A DNA stretch of 17,433 nucleotides from Acidobacteriota bacterium (GCA_021784615.1 JAJYHU010000106.1:1-17433), one strand, 5' to 3'. Counted from the first letter of the stretch, positions 6,581 to 15,265 are shown. Translations and numbers: made by a program. The notes: a model not told the origin generated them from the sequence alone.

Positions 6581-8469
6581 AGGAACAACACAATCGCCAC
6601 AAAGATGATGGAACCCGCAGCGATTCCCGCTGCGTACCAACGAATGCGGCCCGTTTCCGTCTTTCGGACGCCGCGATAACAGAACTCGGTCAGGAGCGCC
6701 ATCCCGCTATAGATATTGTCCACAAAGTCCTGCTTATCGACGCGGGCAATCCAGATGATCGGACGCACGAAAACCCTTTCGTACAGCCAGTCCATGCCCC
6801 AATCCGAAAGCCAAAATTGATGGAGCGCCTTGCCGATTGCGGGCGCCGTCAGCTTTTCCGCATACTCCCGCTTCTGCACATAGAAAAAGTAGGCAAGATA
6901 AAGGCCTACGAGAAAGGCCAGGGTCACAAAGGATTCCGAGAGGATCTCAGTCATCCCGCCCGCAGGCCCTTCGGTCATGACCGGCAGAGCCAAGTGCATG
7001 AAATCTGTAAAGGAATGCACGCCGCCCAGGAACGGCGGGGTATCGAGGAATCCCCCAACAACCGACAGCACCGCCAAAATCACGCAGGGCACCATCATCC
7101 GCAAGCCTGGGCGCTTGTGGACGGGCGTCTTGACTTCCCCGAAGAACACGACAAAGATCAGCCGGAAAGTGTATAGAGAAGTTAACAGGACTCCAATCAC
7201 CGCGGCGAACCACAGGACGTGGCTGCCCTGGGCCGAAGACCAAGTATCCCAAATGATCAGGCCCTTGCTGTAAAACCCTGCGGTGATTAAAGGCAGGCCA
7301 GCCAGCGAACAACCGGCCGCGAGGAACGTCCAAAAAGCCAACGGCAATTCCTTGCGCAGGCCTCCCATTTTGAAAATGTTGTGCTCGTGATGCAGGGACT
7401 CGATGATGACCCCGGCTCCCAGGAAGAGAAGAGCTTTGAAGAAGGCGTGGGTCATGAAGTGGAAAAGCGCCGCCGACCAGGCTCCCACGCCAAGCGCCAG
7501 GAACATGTACCCGATCTGGCTGATCGTGGAATAGGCCAGGATGCGCTTGATATCCGGCTGGGTCAGGGCGCTGAAGCCGGCCAGGATCAGGGTTGCCGCT
7601 CCCACCACGGCGACAGCGAATTGCGCCGAAGGCGCAAGCGAAAACAGGATGTGGGTACGCGCGATCAGGTAAACGCCCGCTGTCACCATGGTCGCAGCAT
7701 GGATCAGAGCGCTGGTGGGCGTGGGGCCCGCCATGGCGTCCGGCAGCCAGGTTTGCAGAGGAAGCTGCGCGGATTTGCCCACTGCGCCGCCCAGGAGCAG
7801 CAACGCGGCCGCCACCGCGTAAGGCGATCCCACCGCCCAATGGAGCAGAGCCTGGTGCATGAGATCCTGAATCTGGAGCGTTCCCAGCTTGTCAAAGAGC
7901 AGGAAAAGTCCCATGGTCATGGCCGTGTCGCCGACGCGGGTCACAATGAAAGCCTTGCGCGCCGCGAGGCCGTTCGCGGGATCGCGATACCAGAAGCCAA
8001 TCAGCAGATAACTGCAAAGCCCCACGCCTTCCCAGCCCAGGAACAGCAGCAGCAGGTTGTTCCCCAGCAGCAGCGTGCACATGGAGGCGACGAACAGGTT
8101 CATGTAGGCGAAAAACCGGCTGTACCCTTCGTCCTCCTGCATAAATTCCGCTGAATAAAGATGGATCAGGAAGCCGACGCAGGTCACGACCAGCGTCATA
8201 AGGACGGAAAGCGCGTCCAGATAAAAGGCAATCTGAGGCTTGAAGCCTCCAACGTCCACCCAGGTCCAAAGGATCTGCGTATAGTGGTTTCCCGGCGGCG
8301 GCGAGGTAAGAAAGCGGAACATAATCAGGATGGAAACGACCGCCGACAAGGCAATGGAGCCTACGCCAAAGAGCGGGACCGCTTTTTTGGAAAGGCGGGT
8401 TCCGAAGATCGCCAGCACCAGAAAACTGGCAATCGGAAACGCCGGAATCAACCACACCAGGTGAAACAC
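6577..8469 (-). CDS. nuoL: NADH-quinone oxidoreductase subunit L (proton-pumping, with lateral helix)
   Basis: A protein of 630 residues, the distal antiporter-like subunit, with the C-terminal amphipathic lateral helix that lies along the membrane arm. Glu147 (FLGWEGVGLCSYLLIGFWY), Asp181 (TRVGDTAM) and Lys232 (GAVGKSAQLPLQTWLPDAM) match E. coli Glu144, Asp178 and Lys229, with a constant offset of three. HAATMVTAGVYL and the TM12 Lys in GFYSKGLI are also present. The start is GTG at 8469: GAGGGG (plus 8475-8480) lies five bases upstream, inside the end of nuoK. The nuoK stop ends one base before it. The last four bases are shared with nuoM. Confidence 0.96.
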   Translation of the reverse strand: MFHLVWLIPAFPIASFLVLAIFGTRLSKKAVPLFGVGSIALSAVVSILIMFRFLTSPPPGNHYTQILWTWVDVGGFKPQIAFYLDALSVLMTLVVTCVGFLIHLYSAEFMQEDEGYSRFFAYMNLFVASMCTLLLGNNLLLLFLGWEGVGLCSYLLIGFWYRDPANGLAARKAFIVTRVGDTAMTMGLFLLFDKLGTLQIQDLMHQALLHWAVGSPYAVAAALLLLGGAVGKSAQLPLQTWLPDAMAGPTPTSALIHAATMVTAGVYLIARTHILFSLAPSAQFAVAVVGAATLILAGFSALTQPDIKRILAYSTISQIGYMFLALGVGAWSAALFHFMTHAFFKALLFLGAGVIIESLHHEHNIFKMGGLRKELPLAFWTFLAAGCSLAGLPLITAGFYSKGLIIWDTWSSAQGSHVLWFAAVIGVLLTSLYTFRLIFVVFFGEVKTPVHKRPGLRMMVPCVILAVLSVVGGFLDTPPFLGGVHSFTDFMHLALPVMTEGPAGGMTEILSESFVTLAFLVGLYLAYFFYVQKREYAEKLTAPAIGKALHQFWLSDWGMDWLYERVFVRPIIWIARVDKQDFVDNIYSGMALLTEFCYRGVRKTETGRIRWYAAGIAAGSIIFVAIVLFL

Positions 8470-8470
8470 G

Positions 8471-8779
8471 TTATCCCCTCATCTCGCTTGCAGCATCCAC
8501 GTCGAGCGTCTTGAATCGGCGGTAGATCTGGAGAACCAGCGCCAAGCCCACCGAAACCTCCGCGGCCGCCATTGTAAGAATGAAAATGAACACAATCTGT
8601 CCGTCCGGCTGCCCCCAACGGGAGCCCGCCACAACAAAGGCCAAGCCTGCGGCGTTCAACATGATCTCGAGCGACATTAAAATAAAGACCACATTACGCC
8701 GAACCAGAAGGCCGGTCAGTCCCAGCGCGAACAAGATCCCCGCCAGGAGCAGCCCCTGATGCATGGGTACTGACGCCAT
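8471..8779 (-). CDS. nuoK: NADH-quinone oxidoreductase subunit K
   Basis: A protein of 102 residues, the usual length, with three membrane helices. It is part of the proton path between NuoJ and NuoN. The two essential membrane glutamates are seen in VFILMSLEIMLNAAGLAF and ILTMAAAEVSVGLALVL. I chose the ATG at 8779 because GGAG lies seven bases upstream and the nuoJ stop is one base away. A further upstream in-frame start adds a Trp/Cys/Pro-rich stretch of 31 residues read from inside nuoJ, which is not family sequence. An internal ATG at 8764 lacks a Shine-Dalgarno sequence. Confidence 0.95.
   Translation of the reverse strand: MASVPMHQGLLLAGILFALGLTGLLVRRNVVFILMSLEIMLNAAGLAFVVAGSRWGQPDGQIVFIFILTMAAAEVSVGLALVLQIYRRFKTLDVDAASEMRG
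8475..8480 (-). promoter_or_regulatory. Ribosome binding site for the GTG start of nuoL
   Basis: On the minus strand GAGGGG lies five bases before GTG at 8469, overlapping the final codons of nuoK. This is the clearest Shine-Dalgarno sequence in the operon. Confidence 0.6.
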
Positions 8780-8780
8780 T

Positions 8781-9287
8781 TCACTTCTCCGTCTTCCCTT
8801 GGGTACGCCGGCCCAGGTGGTATGCGCCCACCAGGGCTCCCAGCAACAGCATGGAGGCAAGCTCCACGCCAATCAGGTATGGCCCGAACAATTGGATGGC
8901 CACCAGCTTGGGCTCAACCACGGCAGCGCCAAACGCCAAGGTGCTGGGGTTTGAAAGCAAATAGGCCACTTCCCCAATCAGAATGGCTGCCAGAATCGAA
9001 GGCCCTGCCCACATCCCGGGCTTTTGCCATTGCCTCTCCATTTCCGTGGCCGCTTTGCCCAGGTTGAGCATCATCACAACAAAAACAAACAACACCATGA
9101 TGGCGCCGGCGTAAACAATGACTTCCAGCGCCGCCACAAAAGGAGCTCCCATGACGTAAAAAACCACCGCCACGGAAAGCAGCGAAACAATCAGATAAAG
9201 CAGCGCGTGGACTGCGTTCAGGCGCGTGATCGCCAAAACCGTGGAAACGATGGCAACAATCGCCGCAATGTAAAAAACAGCGTCCAT
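8781..9287 (-). CDS. nuoJ: NADH-quinone oxidoreductase subunit J
   Basis: A protein of 168 residues with five predicted membrane helices. The conserved TM3 segment VAALEVIVYAGAIMVLFVFVVMMLNL is present, including the glycine hinge of the pi-bulge that is thought to rearrange during turnover. It links the NuoH/NuoA end of the membrane arm to NuoK. The C-terminus after about residue 95 is more variable, as is normal in this subunit. It begins eight bases after the nuoI stop. No strong Shine-Dalgarno sequence is visible before the ATG at 9287, so coupling to nuoI is likely. Confidence 0.94.
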   Translation of the reverse strand: MDAVFYIAAIVAIVSTVLAITRLNAVHALLYLIVSLLSVAVVFYVMGAPFVAALEVIVYAGAIMVLFVFVVMMLNLGKAATEMERQWQKPGMWAGPSILAAILIGEVAYLLSNPSTLAFGAAVVEPKLVAIQLFGPYLIGVELASMLLLGALVGAYHLGRRTQGKTEK

Positions 9288-9295
9288 AAAATGAC

Positions 9296-9811
9296 TCAGG
9301 GCATCAGGCTGTGAACGTCCACGGGAGCCGCCTCATTTTCGGCTTCGCCCTTGTCTTTTCCGCCAATCTTGACGCCCGCAACCTTCCAGAAGTTATAACC
9401 GGGATACTTGCCTTCACCGCTGATCAGCAAATGTTCTTTCTCATAAACCATGTTCTGCCGGTTGAACTCGCCCATCTCAAAATCCGGGGTGAGCTGGATG
9501 GCATAAGTCGGGCACGCTTCCTCGCAGTACCCGCAAAAGATGCAGCGCGAAAAGTTGATCCGGAAAAACTCCGGATACCGCCTGCCGTTTTCATCTTCCG
9601 TAGCCTGGAGTGCGATGCAGTCCACCGGGCAGGCCACGGCGCACAGATGACAGGCAACACACCGTTCACCCCCGTCAGGATCGCGGCTCAGGATAATGCG
9701 GCCCTTGTGCCGGGGAGGAAGATTCGGCTTTTCCTCGGGATACTGGATGGTCTCCCGGGGCTGGAACGTGTGCAGAAAAACGTTCCACAGCGTTCTGATG
9801 ACACTCAACAT
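9296..9811 (-). CDS. nuoI: NADH-quinone oxidoreductase subunit I (two [4Fe-4S] clusters)
   Basis: A protein of 171 residues of the connecting module between the NADH-oxidising arm and the quinone site. It carries two ferredoxin-type motifs, CVACHLCAVACP (Cys51, 54, 57, 61) and CIFCGYCEEACP (Cys90, 93, 96, 100), which hold clusters N6a and N6b. In each, the fourth cysteine belongs to the opposite cluster, as usual in this fold. The N-terminal helix (TLWNVFLHTFQPRETIQYPE) anchors it to the membrane arm. The ATG at 9811 has GGGAG about seven bases upstream. The 38-base gap from nuoH is the widest in the operon. Confidence 0.96.
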   Translation of the reverse strand: MLSVIRTLWNVFLHTFQPRETIQYPEEKPNLPPRHKGRIILSRDPDGGERCVACHLCAVACPVDCIALQATEDENGRRYPEFFRINFSRCIFCGYCEEACPTYAIQLTPDFEMGEFNRQNMVYEKEHLLISGEGKYPGYNFWKVAGVKIGGKDKGEAENEAAPVDVHSLMP

Positions 9812-9849
9812 TCGAAAACTCCCACCTTAATCAACCCACTCCCGCCGCA

Positions 9850-10803
9850 TTATTTGAAAGCCAGCACGAGGGCGCCCGTCACCAGCAGGTTGGCGAGCGC
9901 GAGCGGCAGCATGATCTTCCAGCCCCAGGACATCAACTGATCGAACCGCGGCCGGGGCAGGCCGGCCCGCAACAGGATAAAGAACATGATAAAGAAAAAC
10001 GTCTTGATCACAATCCACGCAAGGGGCGGCAACCAGGGTCCCAGCCAGCCGCCGAAGAACAGCACGGAGATCATCACTGAGATGAGCATCACGCCCATGT
10101 ACTCACCCACGAAAAACATCCCGAACTTCATTCCGGAGTATTCGGCGTGGAATCCCGCAACCAGTTCGCTTTCCGCCTCCGCCAGGTCGAACGGCAAGCG
10201 GCGCGTTTCAGCAATTCCGGCAATCATGAAAAGCACAAAGCCGAGAAACTGCGGAATCACAAACCACACCTTGTGCTGGGCTTCGACGATGTCCCTGAGG
10301 TTGAAAGACCCGGCCATCAGCACGACTCCCATCAGCGACAGCCCCATGAACACTTCATAACTCAGCATCTGCGCCGAAGCGCGCATTGCGCCCAGCAGCG
10401 AGTACTTGCTCCCGGAAGACCATCCGCCCAACACCACGCTGTACACGCCCAGCGAAGACATTCCCAAAAAGAACAGCAGACCGATATTCAAGTTGGCGAC
10501 GACGACGGTGGAAGTAAAGGGAACCACCGCAAAGGCCATCAAAACCGTGACCATAACGATCGCCGGGGCGATGACAAAAACCACCTTGTCGGCAAAAGGA
10601 GGAATCCAGTCCTCCTTGAAAAAAATCTTGATCATATCGGCGAGAACCTGCAGCAGTCCAAAAGGCCCCACGCGATTCGGCCCGTATCGGTCCTGCCAAA
10701 GGGCCAGCAGCCGCCGCTCGAGCCAAATCAGGCCCGCCGCCAGGTTCAAGGGAACCAGCAAAACCCCAGCAATGACCAGAATGTAGAAAATCGTTGTTGT
10801 CAT
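9850..10803 (-). CDS. nuoH: NADH-quinone oxidoreductase subunit H (quinone-chamber membrane subunit)
   Basis: A protein of 317 residues with about eight membrane helices, which forms most of the quinone chamber with NuoB and NuoD. Diagnostic blocks are LERRLLALWQDRYGPNRVGPFGLLQ, DMIKIFFKEDWIPP, AMRASAQMLSYEVFMGLSL and the charged E-channel loop ETRRLPFDLAEAESELVAGFHAEYSGMKF. I place the start at the ATG at 10803, which overlaps the nuoG stop as ATGA. A GTG at 10824 in the same frame is possible and would add seven residues. Neither has a well-spaced Shine-Dalgarno sequence, so reinitiation after nuoG seems likely. Confidence 0.96.
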   Translation of the reverse strand: MTTTIFYILVIAGVLLVPLNLAAGLIWLERRLLALWQDRYGPNRVGPFGLLQVLADMIKIFFKEDWIPPFADKVVFVIAPAIVMVTVLMAFAVVPFTSTVVVANLNIGLLFFLGMSSLGVYSVVLGGWSSGSKYSLLGAMRASAQMLSYEVFMGLSLMGVVLMAGSFNLRDIVEAQHKVWFVIPQFLGFVLFMIAGIAETRRLPFDLAEAESELVAGFHAEYSGMKFGMFFVGEYMGVMLISVMISVLFFGGWLGPWLPPLAWIVIKTFFFIMFFILLRAGLPRPRFDQLMSWGWKIMLPLALANLLVTGALVLAFK

Positions 10804-13505
10804 AGTCGCGAAAGTTTGGACCACGCCAGCAGTCCGGTTCCTTCCAGGGAAACCACGCCGGCGGGAAATCCGGCAATTCCCTTCGGCAGGTCGGGATGAA
10901 TAGCGACCGGCAAACGGTGCGCCGTCCCGGCCAAATTCACTTCAATCTGATCGCCTGCCTGAACCTGAAGGTGCGCGGCATCTTCGGAATTCACCGCCAA
11001 GTAAGGCTTCGGGGCAAGTTCGGCAACCGCTGGCGCCTGACGGCTCAGCTCTTCTGAGCCGAAAATGTGATAGAGAGGCACCAGCAACCATTCCTCCGGG
11101 CGGGCCGCAAAAGGTTTTGGAACAGAGCTGAAAAATGAGCCGTTGGCAGTTTCGGGAGGCTCAATCAACCGCACCCCCGGGTCTCCCCCGCGCAGCGGAC
11201 CCTTAATCTCGCTTTGGAACTTGTTCAGCGACTGAATCGAATTCCAGCCCGGAGCCCAGAAGAAAGGGGTCAAAGATGGAGGGGGATGCTCCTGGTAGCC
11301 CTCCATCGAAAAGGCGAGAGCCGAATCCGGGTCGTCCGGCGGTTTCGGTTCGCTGACGTTGATGTTGGCTAGCATGGAGGTGCGCCCGCTGTAACGATTC
11401 GGAGCGCGCGCGATCTTTTCACCCAGCTTCCGGAATTTTGCGGAAGGCGCCGCCTCGGTAATCTTTGCGAGGGCGGAAATCCCTTGAGCCAGGGCGGCGA
11501 TCACGTCATCCAGCGTGCTCCAGGACTCAGCCTCGCTGCGCCCGGCGGCCCGCATCATCTCAATCAGCCAACGCCAGCTCTGTTGAATATCATCCTTGGG
11601 AATGTAAGCCTGGAAAAATCGCTGCGCGCGCCCTTCGCTGCTGACCAGCGTGCCGTCGGATTCCGCAAAGGCGCCGGCCGGCAAAGCCAACTCGGACTTA
11701 GCCACCGTGGGCGTGGACAGATAGTCGATGGCAATTACGTGCCGCGCCGCGTCCAGAAAACGGTCCACGGCGGCCGCCGGAGCCTTCAGATACAAATCGT
11801 TCTCCAGGATAATGACCGTATCCGCGCGGCCTTCCTCGACAGCCTTGAACGCCGCACTCAAATCGCCGCCGCCCATTAAATTCGCGCCCAAGCTGTTTGC
11901 TTCGGGCATGGTAAAAGCCAGTCCGACCGCCTGCCCGGCCTTCGCGAGCCCTCGCGCCACGTTGGCCGCGGCCTCGATCACCGCTGCGCTGCTCGAGCTG
12001 GGCCCGGAGATAACCAGCGGCCTCTTTGCGCTCTTGAGCGCCGCGGCAATCTGTTCCGCCAGCGAACGCGCTCCGGCGGCCAAATCCGGGACGTCAGGAG
12101 CTTGAGGATCAAGGGCATGGGCAATCGCAAATCCCAGCCGTGCCAAGTCATCCGGAGCAGCTCGGTAGGTCGCTGTGGCCGCATCATCCAGCCTGGTGGC
12201 ACTTGGGGCGGCGATGAACAGGGGGCCTTTCACGTCCTGGATCGCCTCCCGCACGGCGTGATCGAGCCAGCGAGGGATTTTCAGCTTGTCGGTGAACTCC
12301 ATGGGCTGCTGGCGAACCGATTGGCGCAAGGCCAGGGCGATTCTAGGGGCCACGTTAGTGACGTCTTCGCCAAGAACCAGCACGGCGTCAGAAATTTCGA
12401 TCTCGCTGAGCGACGGCGTGCGCGCGGGGCCCTGCCTCAGAATCTCCTCCATCAGCGAGACCAGGTGAGAGCCTTGATCCGACATGCCGCTGAAGAAGCG
12501 CTCAGGCCCAACCAGGGTCCGCAACGCAAAATTGGCTTCCAGCGAAGCGCGCGGCGAGCCAATCCCGATAACTTTCTGGTTGCCGGGCAGGACGCGGCCC
12601 AATTGCTCAATCGCCTTCGCCTTTGGAAGAGGCTTTAGCTTGCCGTCCTGGCGCGCGAGAGTTTGCTTAATCCGCTGCTCGCCCCTCACAAACTCGTAGC
12701 CGAAGCGGCCGCGGTCGCACAGGAAGTAACCATTCACGTGGCCGTTATAGCGGTTGAGGATGCGGCGCAGCGAACCGTAGCGCTCGGCGGCGGTGGTGTT
12801 GCATCCCAGGCCGCAGTGTACGCACACGGAAGGGGCCATCTGAAGGTCCCACTTGCGGGTGTAATGCTTCTTGAGGGTCTTGTCGGTAAAGACTCCCGTC
12901 GGGCAGATCTCGACCAGATTGCCCGCAAACTCATTTTGCAGAGTTCCTTCCTGGTGCCGCCCGAAAAACACCTGGTTCCGCGAGGCAAAGGCGTCCAGGT
13001 CGCGCCCGCCGGCATATTCCCGGTAATACCGCACACACCGGTAGCATTGAATGCAGCGGTTCATCTCATGGTTAATGAGCGGGCCAAGATTTTGGTTGCG
13101 GAAGGTGCGCTTGGGATAGGTGGTCTGACGGTAATTGTGGCCGGTCATCACCGTCATGTCCTGAAGGTGGCACTCACCGCCTTCATCGCAGACGGGGCAG
13201 TCGTGAGGATGGTTCTGCATCAGCCCTTCAACCACGCCCGCTCGGAAAGACGCCGCATCGGCGTCTTTGATCGAGATTCTCGCTCCTTCCGAGGCCGGCG
13301 TCATGCAGGACATCACCAGCCTGCCGCGCGTGTCCTTCTCGTCCCGGTACTGCTTCACCGCACATTGGCGGCAAGCTCCTACCGAGCCCAGCGCCGGATG
13401 CCAGCAGAAATACGGCAGATCAAATCCAAGTTCCAGGCAGGCCTCGAGAAGACTCTGGTCCGCGCCAACTTCATACCATTTGTCATCAACCCAGATCTTC
13501 GCCAC
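10800..13505 (-). CDS. nuoG: NADH-quinone oxidoreductase subunit G (Fe-S protein, E. coli-type, with N7 motif)
   Basis: A protein of 901 residues, nearly the E. coli NuoG length. Cluster ligands in order: N1b [2Fe-2S] Cys34, 45, 48, 67; N5 His99, Cys103, 106, 112; N4 Cys151, 154, 157, 201; and the extra N7 set Cys228, 231, 235, 263 with exact CxxCxxxCx27C spacing. The remaining ~640 residues form a molybdopterin-oxidoreductase-like domain that has lost its cofactor role in this family. Segments such as YFCWHPALGSVGACRQCAVK and NLVEICPTGVFTDKT are almost identical to E. coli as I remember it. I chose GTG at 13505 because GGAG (plus 13512-13515) lies six bases upstream and the next residues are AKIWVDDKWYEV. 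A TTG 18 bases further upstream overlaps nuoF and lacks a good Shine-Dalgarno sequence. Confidence 0.96.
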   Translation of the reverse strand: MAKIWVDDKWYEVGADQSLLEACLELGFDLPYFCWHPALGSVGACRQCAVKQYRDEKDTRGRLVMSCMTPASEGARISIKDADAASFRAGVVEGLMQNHPHDCPVCDEGGECHLQDMTVMTGHNYRQTTYPKRTFRNQNLGPLINHEMNRCIQCYRCVRYYREYAGGRDLDAFASRNQVFFGRHQEGTLQNEFAGNLVEICPTGVFTDKTLKKHYTRKWDLQMAPSVCVHCGLGCNTTAAERYGSLRRILNRYNGHVNGYFLCDRGRFGYEFVRGEQRIKQTLARQDGKLKPLPKAKAIEQLGRVLPGNQKVIGIGSPRASLEANFALRTLVGPERFFSGMSDQGSHLVSLMEEILRQGPARTPSLSEIEISDAVLVLGEDVTNVAPRIALALRQSVRQQPMEFTDKLKIPRWLDHAVREAIQDVKGPLFIAAPSATRLDDAATATYRAAPDDLARLGFAIAHALDPQAPDVPDLAAGARSLAEQIAAALKSAKRPLVISGPSSSSAAVIEAAANVARGLAKAGQAVGLAFTMPEANSLGANLMGGGDLSAAFKAVEEGRADTVIILENDLYLKAPAAAVDRFLDAARHVIAIDYLSTPTVAKSELALPAGAFAESDGTLVSSEGRAQRFFQAYIPKDDIQQSWRWLIEMMRAAGRSEAESWSTLDDVIAALAQGISALAKITEAAPSAKFRKLGEKIARAPNRYSGRTSMLANINVSEPKPPDDPDSALAFSMEGYQEHPPPSLTPFFWAPGWNSIQSLNKFQSEIKGPLRGGDPGVRLIEPPETANGSFFSSVPKPFAARPEEWLLVPLYHIFGSEELSRQAPAVAELAPKPYLAVNSEDAAHLQVQAGDQIEVNLAGTAHRLPVAIHPDLPKGIAGFPAGVVSLEGTGLLAWSKLSRL

Positions 13506-13507
13506 AA

Positions 13508-14779
13508 CTATCTCCAGGGGCAACGCTTCTCACGGACATGCCGCTCGAAATCCTCACGGAAGTATTTCAAAGCACTCTGCAAGGGTTCCACGGCGCCGGG
13601 AGCAAGAGCGCAAAAAGTGTTTCCAGGGGCTGCAAACCGGCACACGAAGGCTAGCCTATCGAGATCGGATTCCTGCCCTTGCCCTTCTTCCAAACCTTTC
13701 AGCATTTTCTCCGCCCACGAGAGCCCGCTCCAGCACGGCGTACACCAGCCGCAGGACTCCTGCGCAAAGAAGTGTTCCAAATTATGAACCATTCCCACCG
13801 GGCAGGTTCGATCATCCAGGACGACCATCGTGCCCGTGCCCATGCGGCTCCCCGCCTTCTGGACTTCGTTAAAGTCCATCTTGACGTCCAGATGTTCTTC
13901 GACCAGAAAATCGGTGGAAGCCCCTCCGGGCAGCAATCCGCGGAATTTCAACCCTTCCTTCATGCCGCCGGCGTGCTCCTCCAGAATCTCGCGGATCGTC
14001 GTGCCCATGGGCAATTCCCACAGCCCCGGACGCTTGACTTTCCCGCTGGCGCCGTAAATCTTTGTGCCGCCGTCATCCGACTTACTGAGGCCTTTGAACC
14101 AATCCGGGCCATTGTTCACAATATGGTGGATGTTGCAGAGAGTTTCCACGTTCTGCACGATGGTCGGCTTGCCGAACAAGCCCGAAGTTTGAGGAAAGGG
14201 CGGCTTGGTGCGGGGATTGGCGCGCTTGCCTTCCAGCGCGTTCAGCAGCCCGGTCTCTTCACCGCACATGTAGCGTCCGCCGCTCAAGTGCAAGTGCATG
14301 TCCAGGTTGTAGCCCGAGCCCAGAATGTTCTTCCCAAGGCAGTTGTTTTCGTATGCTTCCGCCAAAGCCTTCCGCAGCCGCTCGGCCGCCACAATGTATT
14401 CGCCCCGCAGAAAGATGTAAGCAACATCCGCCTCAATCGCGTAGGCGGCGACAATCATACCCTCAATCAGTTGATGCGGAGTCGACTCCATCAGGAGGCG
14501 GTCCTTAAAGGTTCCCGGCTCCATTTCGTCGGCGTTCGCGCACAGATATTTGGGATGCGGAGCGTCCTTGCCGGTGGGCACAAAGCTCCACTTCATGCCG
14601 GTCGGGAAGCCGGCGCCGCCACGCCCGCGCAAGCCAGAATTCTTGATGACTTCAACAACTTCCTTGGGCGTCATCTTCAGCGCCTTGCGCAGTCCCTGGT
14701 AGCCGCCCGCCTTCTCATAACCTTTGAGGTCGAGAGGCATGCCGCCGGGCTGAAGATCCTTTGTAAGTACCTTTTCCAT
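13508..14779 (-). CDS. nuoF: NADH-quinone oxidoreductase subunit F (NADH- and FMN-binding, cluster N3)
   Basis: A protein of 423 residues, the entry point for electrons, which oxidises NADH through FMN. The glycine-rich NADH/FMN site GRGGAGFPTG is at residues 52-61, the CANADEMEPGTFKDR block follows, and the GGRYMCGEETGLLNALEG block comes next. Cluster N3 is held by Cys343, 346 and 349 in SCGWCTPC and by Cys390 in NTFCALAPGAV. After the third Cys the sequence is WSGL, where E. coli has an Arg-Asp-Gly. The ATG at 14779 follows the nuoE stop by four bases. An in-frame upstream extension of 15 Ser/Thr/Arg-rich residues lies within nuoE and is not family sequence. The Shine-Dalgarno sequence is weak. 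Confidence 0.96.
   Translation of the reverse strand: MEKVLTKDLQPGGMPLDLKGYEKAGGYQGLRKALKMTPKEVVEVIKNSGLRGRGGAGFPTGMKWSFVPTGKDAPHPKYLCANADEMEPGTFKDRLLMESTPHQLIEGMIVAAYAIEADVAYIFLRGEYIVAAERLRKALAEAYENNCLGKNILGSGYNLDMHLHLSGGRYMCGEETGLLNALEGKRANPRTKPPFPQTSGLFGKPTIVQNVETLCNIHHIVNNGPDWFKGLSKSDDGGTKIYGASGKVKRPGLWELPMGTTIREILEEHAGGMKEGLKFRGLLPGGASTDFLVEEHLDVKMDFNEVQKAGSRMGTGTMVVLDDRTCPVGMVHNLEHFFAQESCGWCTPCWSGLSWAEKMLKGLEEGQGQESDLDRLAFVCRFAAPGNTFCALAPGAVEPLQSALKYFREDFERHVREKRCPWR
13512..13516 (-). promoter_or_regulatory. Ribosome binding site that sets the nuoG start
   Basis: On the minus strand TGGAG lies six bases before GTG at 13505, within the last codons of nuoF. It favours this GTG over the TTG at 13523. 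Confidence 0.6.
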
Positions 14780-14783
14780 TTTT

Positions 14784-15248
14784 CTACTTGTACTGTTCGA
14801 GGATGCTGTCGATCTTTTCCGCATCCAGATCGCGGTGGAGTTCGTTGTCCACCATCATGGCCGGCGCGTGATCGCAAGTTCCCAGGCAGACGATGGGCAG
14901 CAGAGTGAACCGCCCGTCCGGCGTCGTCTCTCCCAGCTGGATGCCCAGCCGGCTGGTCAGATGGTCGCGCACCCGGTCGTAACCCATCAGCCAGCAGCTG
15001 ACGCTGTCGCAGACCATGATGACGTGCCGCCCCACGGGTTTGCGGAAAATCAGGTTGTAAAAGGTCGCGACGCTGTCGAGTTCGTCCACCGACATTCCCA
15101 GAAACTCCGCGACATCGCCGAGAGCCTCATCGGAAACCCACCCGCGGTGTTTCTGGACAACCTTCATGGCGTCAATGCACACCGCCCGCTTATCGGGATA
15201 GTGGGCAATTTCCGCTTCGATTTCGTGCCGCTCCTCAGGGCTTAACAC
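14784..15248 (-). CDS. nuoE: NADH-quinone oxidoreductase subunit E ([2Fe-2S] cluster N1a)
   Basis: A thioredoxin-fold subunit of 154 residues of the NADH-dehydrogenase module. The [2Fe-2S] ligands follow the usual CxxxxC...CxxxC pattern: Cys80 and Cys85 in VCDSVSCWLMGY, Cys121 and Cys125 in VCLGTCDHAP. VATFYNLIFRKPVGRHVI and DGRFTLLP are typical. The start is uncertain. AAGGAG (plus 15262-15267) is 13 bases before GTG at 15248 but only one base before TTG at 15260, which would add four residues (MKKA). I prefer the GTG on spacing, although 13 is long. It follows nuoCD closely. Confidence 0.94.
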   Translation of the reverse strand: MLSPEERHEIEAEIAHYPDKRAVCIDAMKVVQKHRGWVSDEALGDVAEFLGMSVDELDSVATFYNLIFRKPVGRHVIMVCDSVSCWLMGYDRVRDHLTSRLGIQLGETTPDGRFTLLPIVCLGTCDHAPAMMVDNELHRDLDAEKIDSILEQYK

Positions 15249-15265
15249 GGCCTTTTTCAAGCTCC

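Noticed and set aside
6947..7840. Minus-strand frame of 297 codons inside nuoL in another frame
   Set aside because: It is out of frame with nuoL, which is full length and conserved over the whole stretch; the translation is Gly/Arg/Pro-rich noise.
7381..8154. Plus-strand open frame of 257 codons opposite nuoL
   Set aside because: Gln/His/Arg-rich mirror of a membrane protein; no ribosome binding site or domain.
12663..13787. Long plus-strand open frame (374 codons) opposite nuoG and nuoF
   Set aside because: It is antisense to two strongly conserved genes, has shadow-type composition (Arg/His/Ala-rich, no recognisable domain), and spans the nuoF/nuoG junction.
13679..14908. Long plus-strand open frame (409 codons) opposite nuoF
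   Set aside because: It lies antisense to nuoF and the start of nuoE, has low-complexity His/Gln/Arg-rich translation and no family signature; it results from the codon pattern of nuoF.
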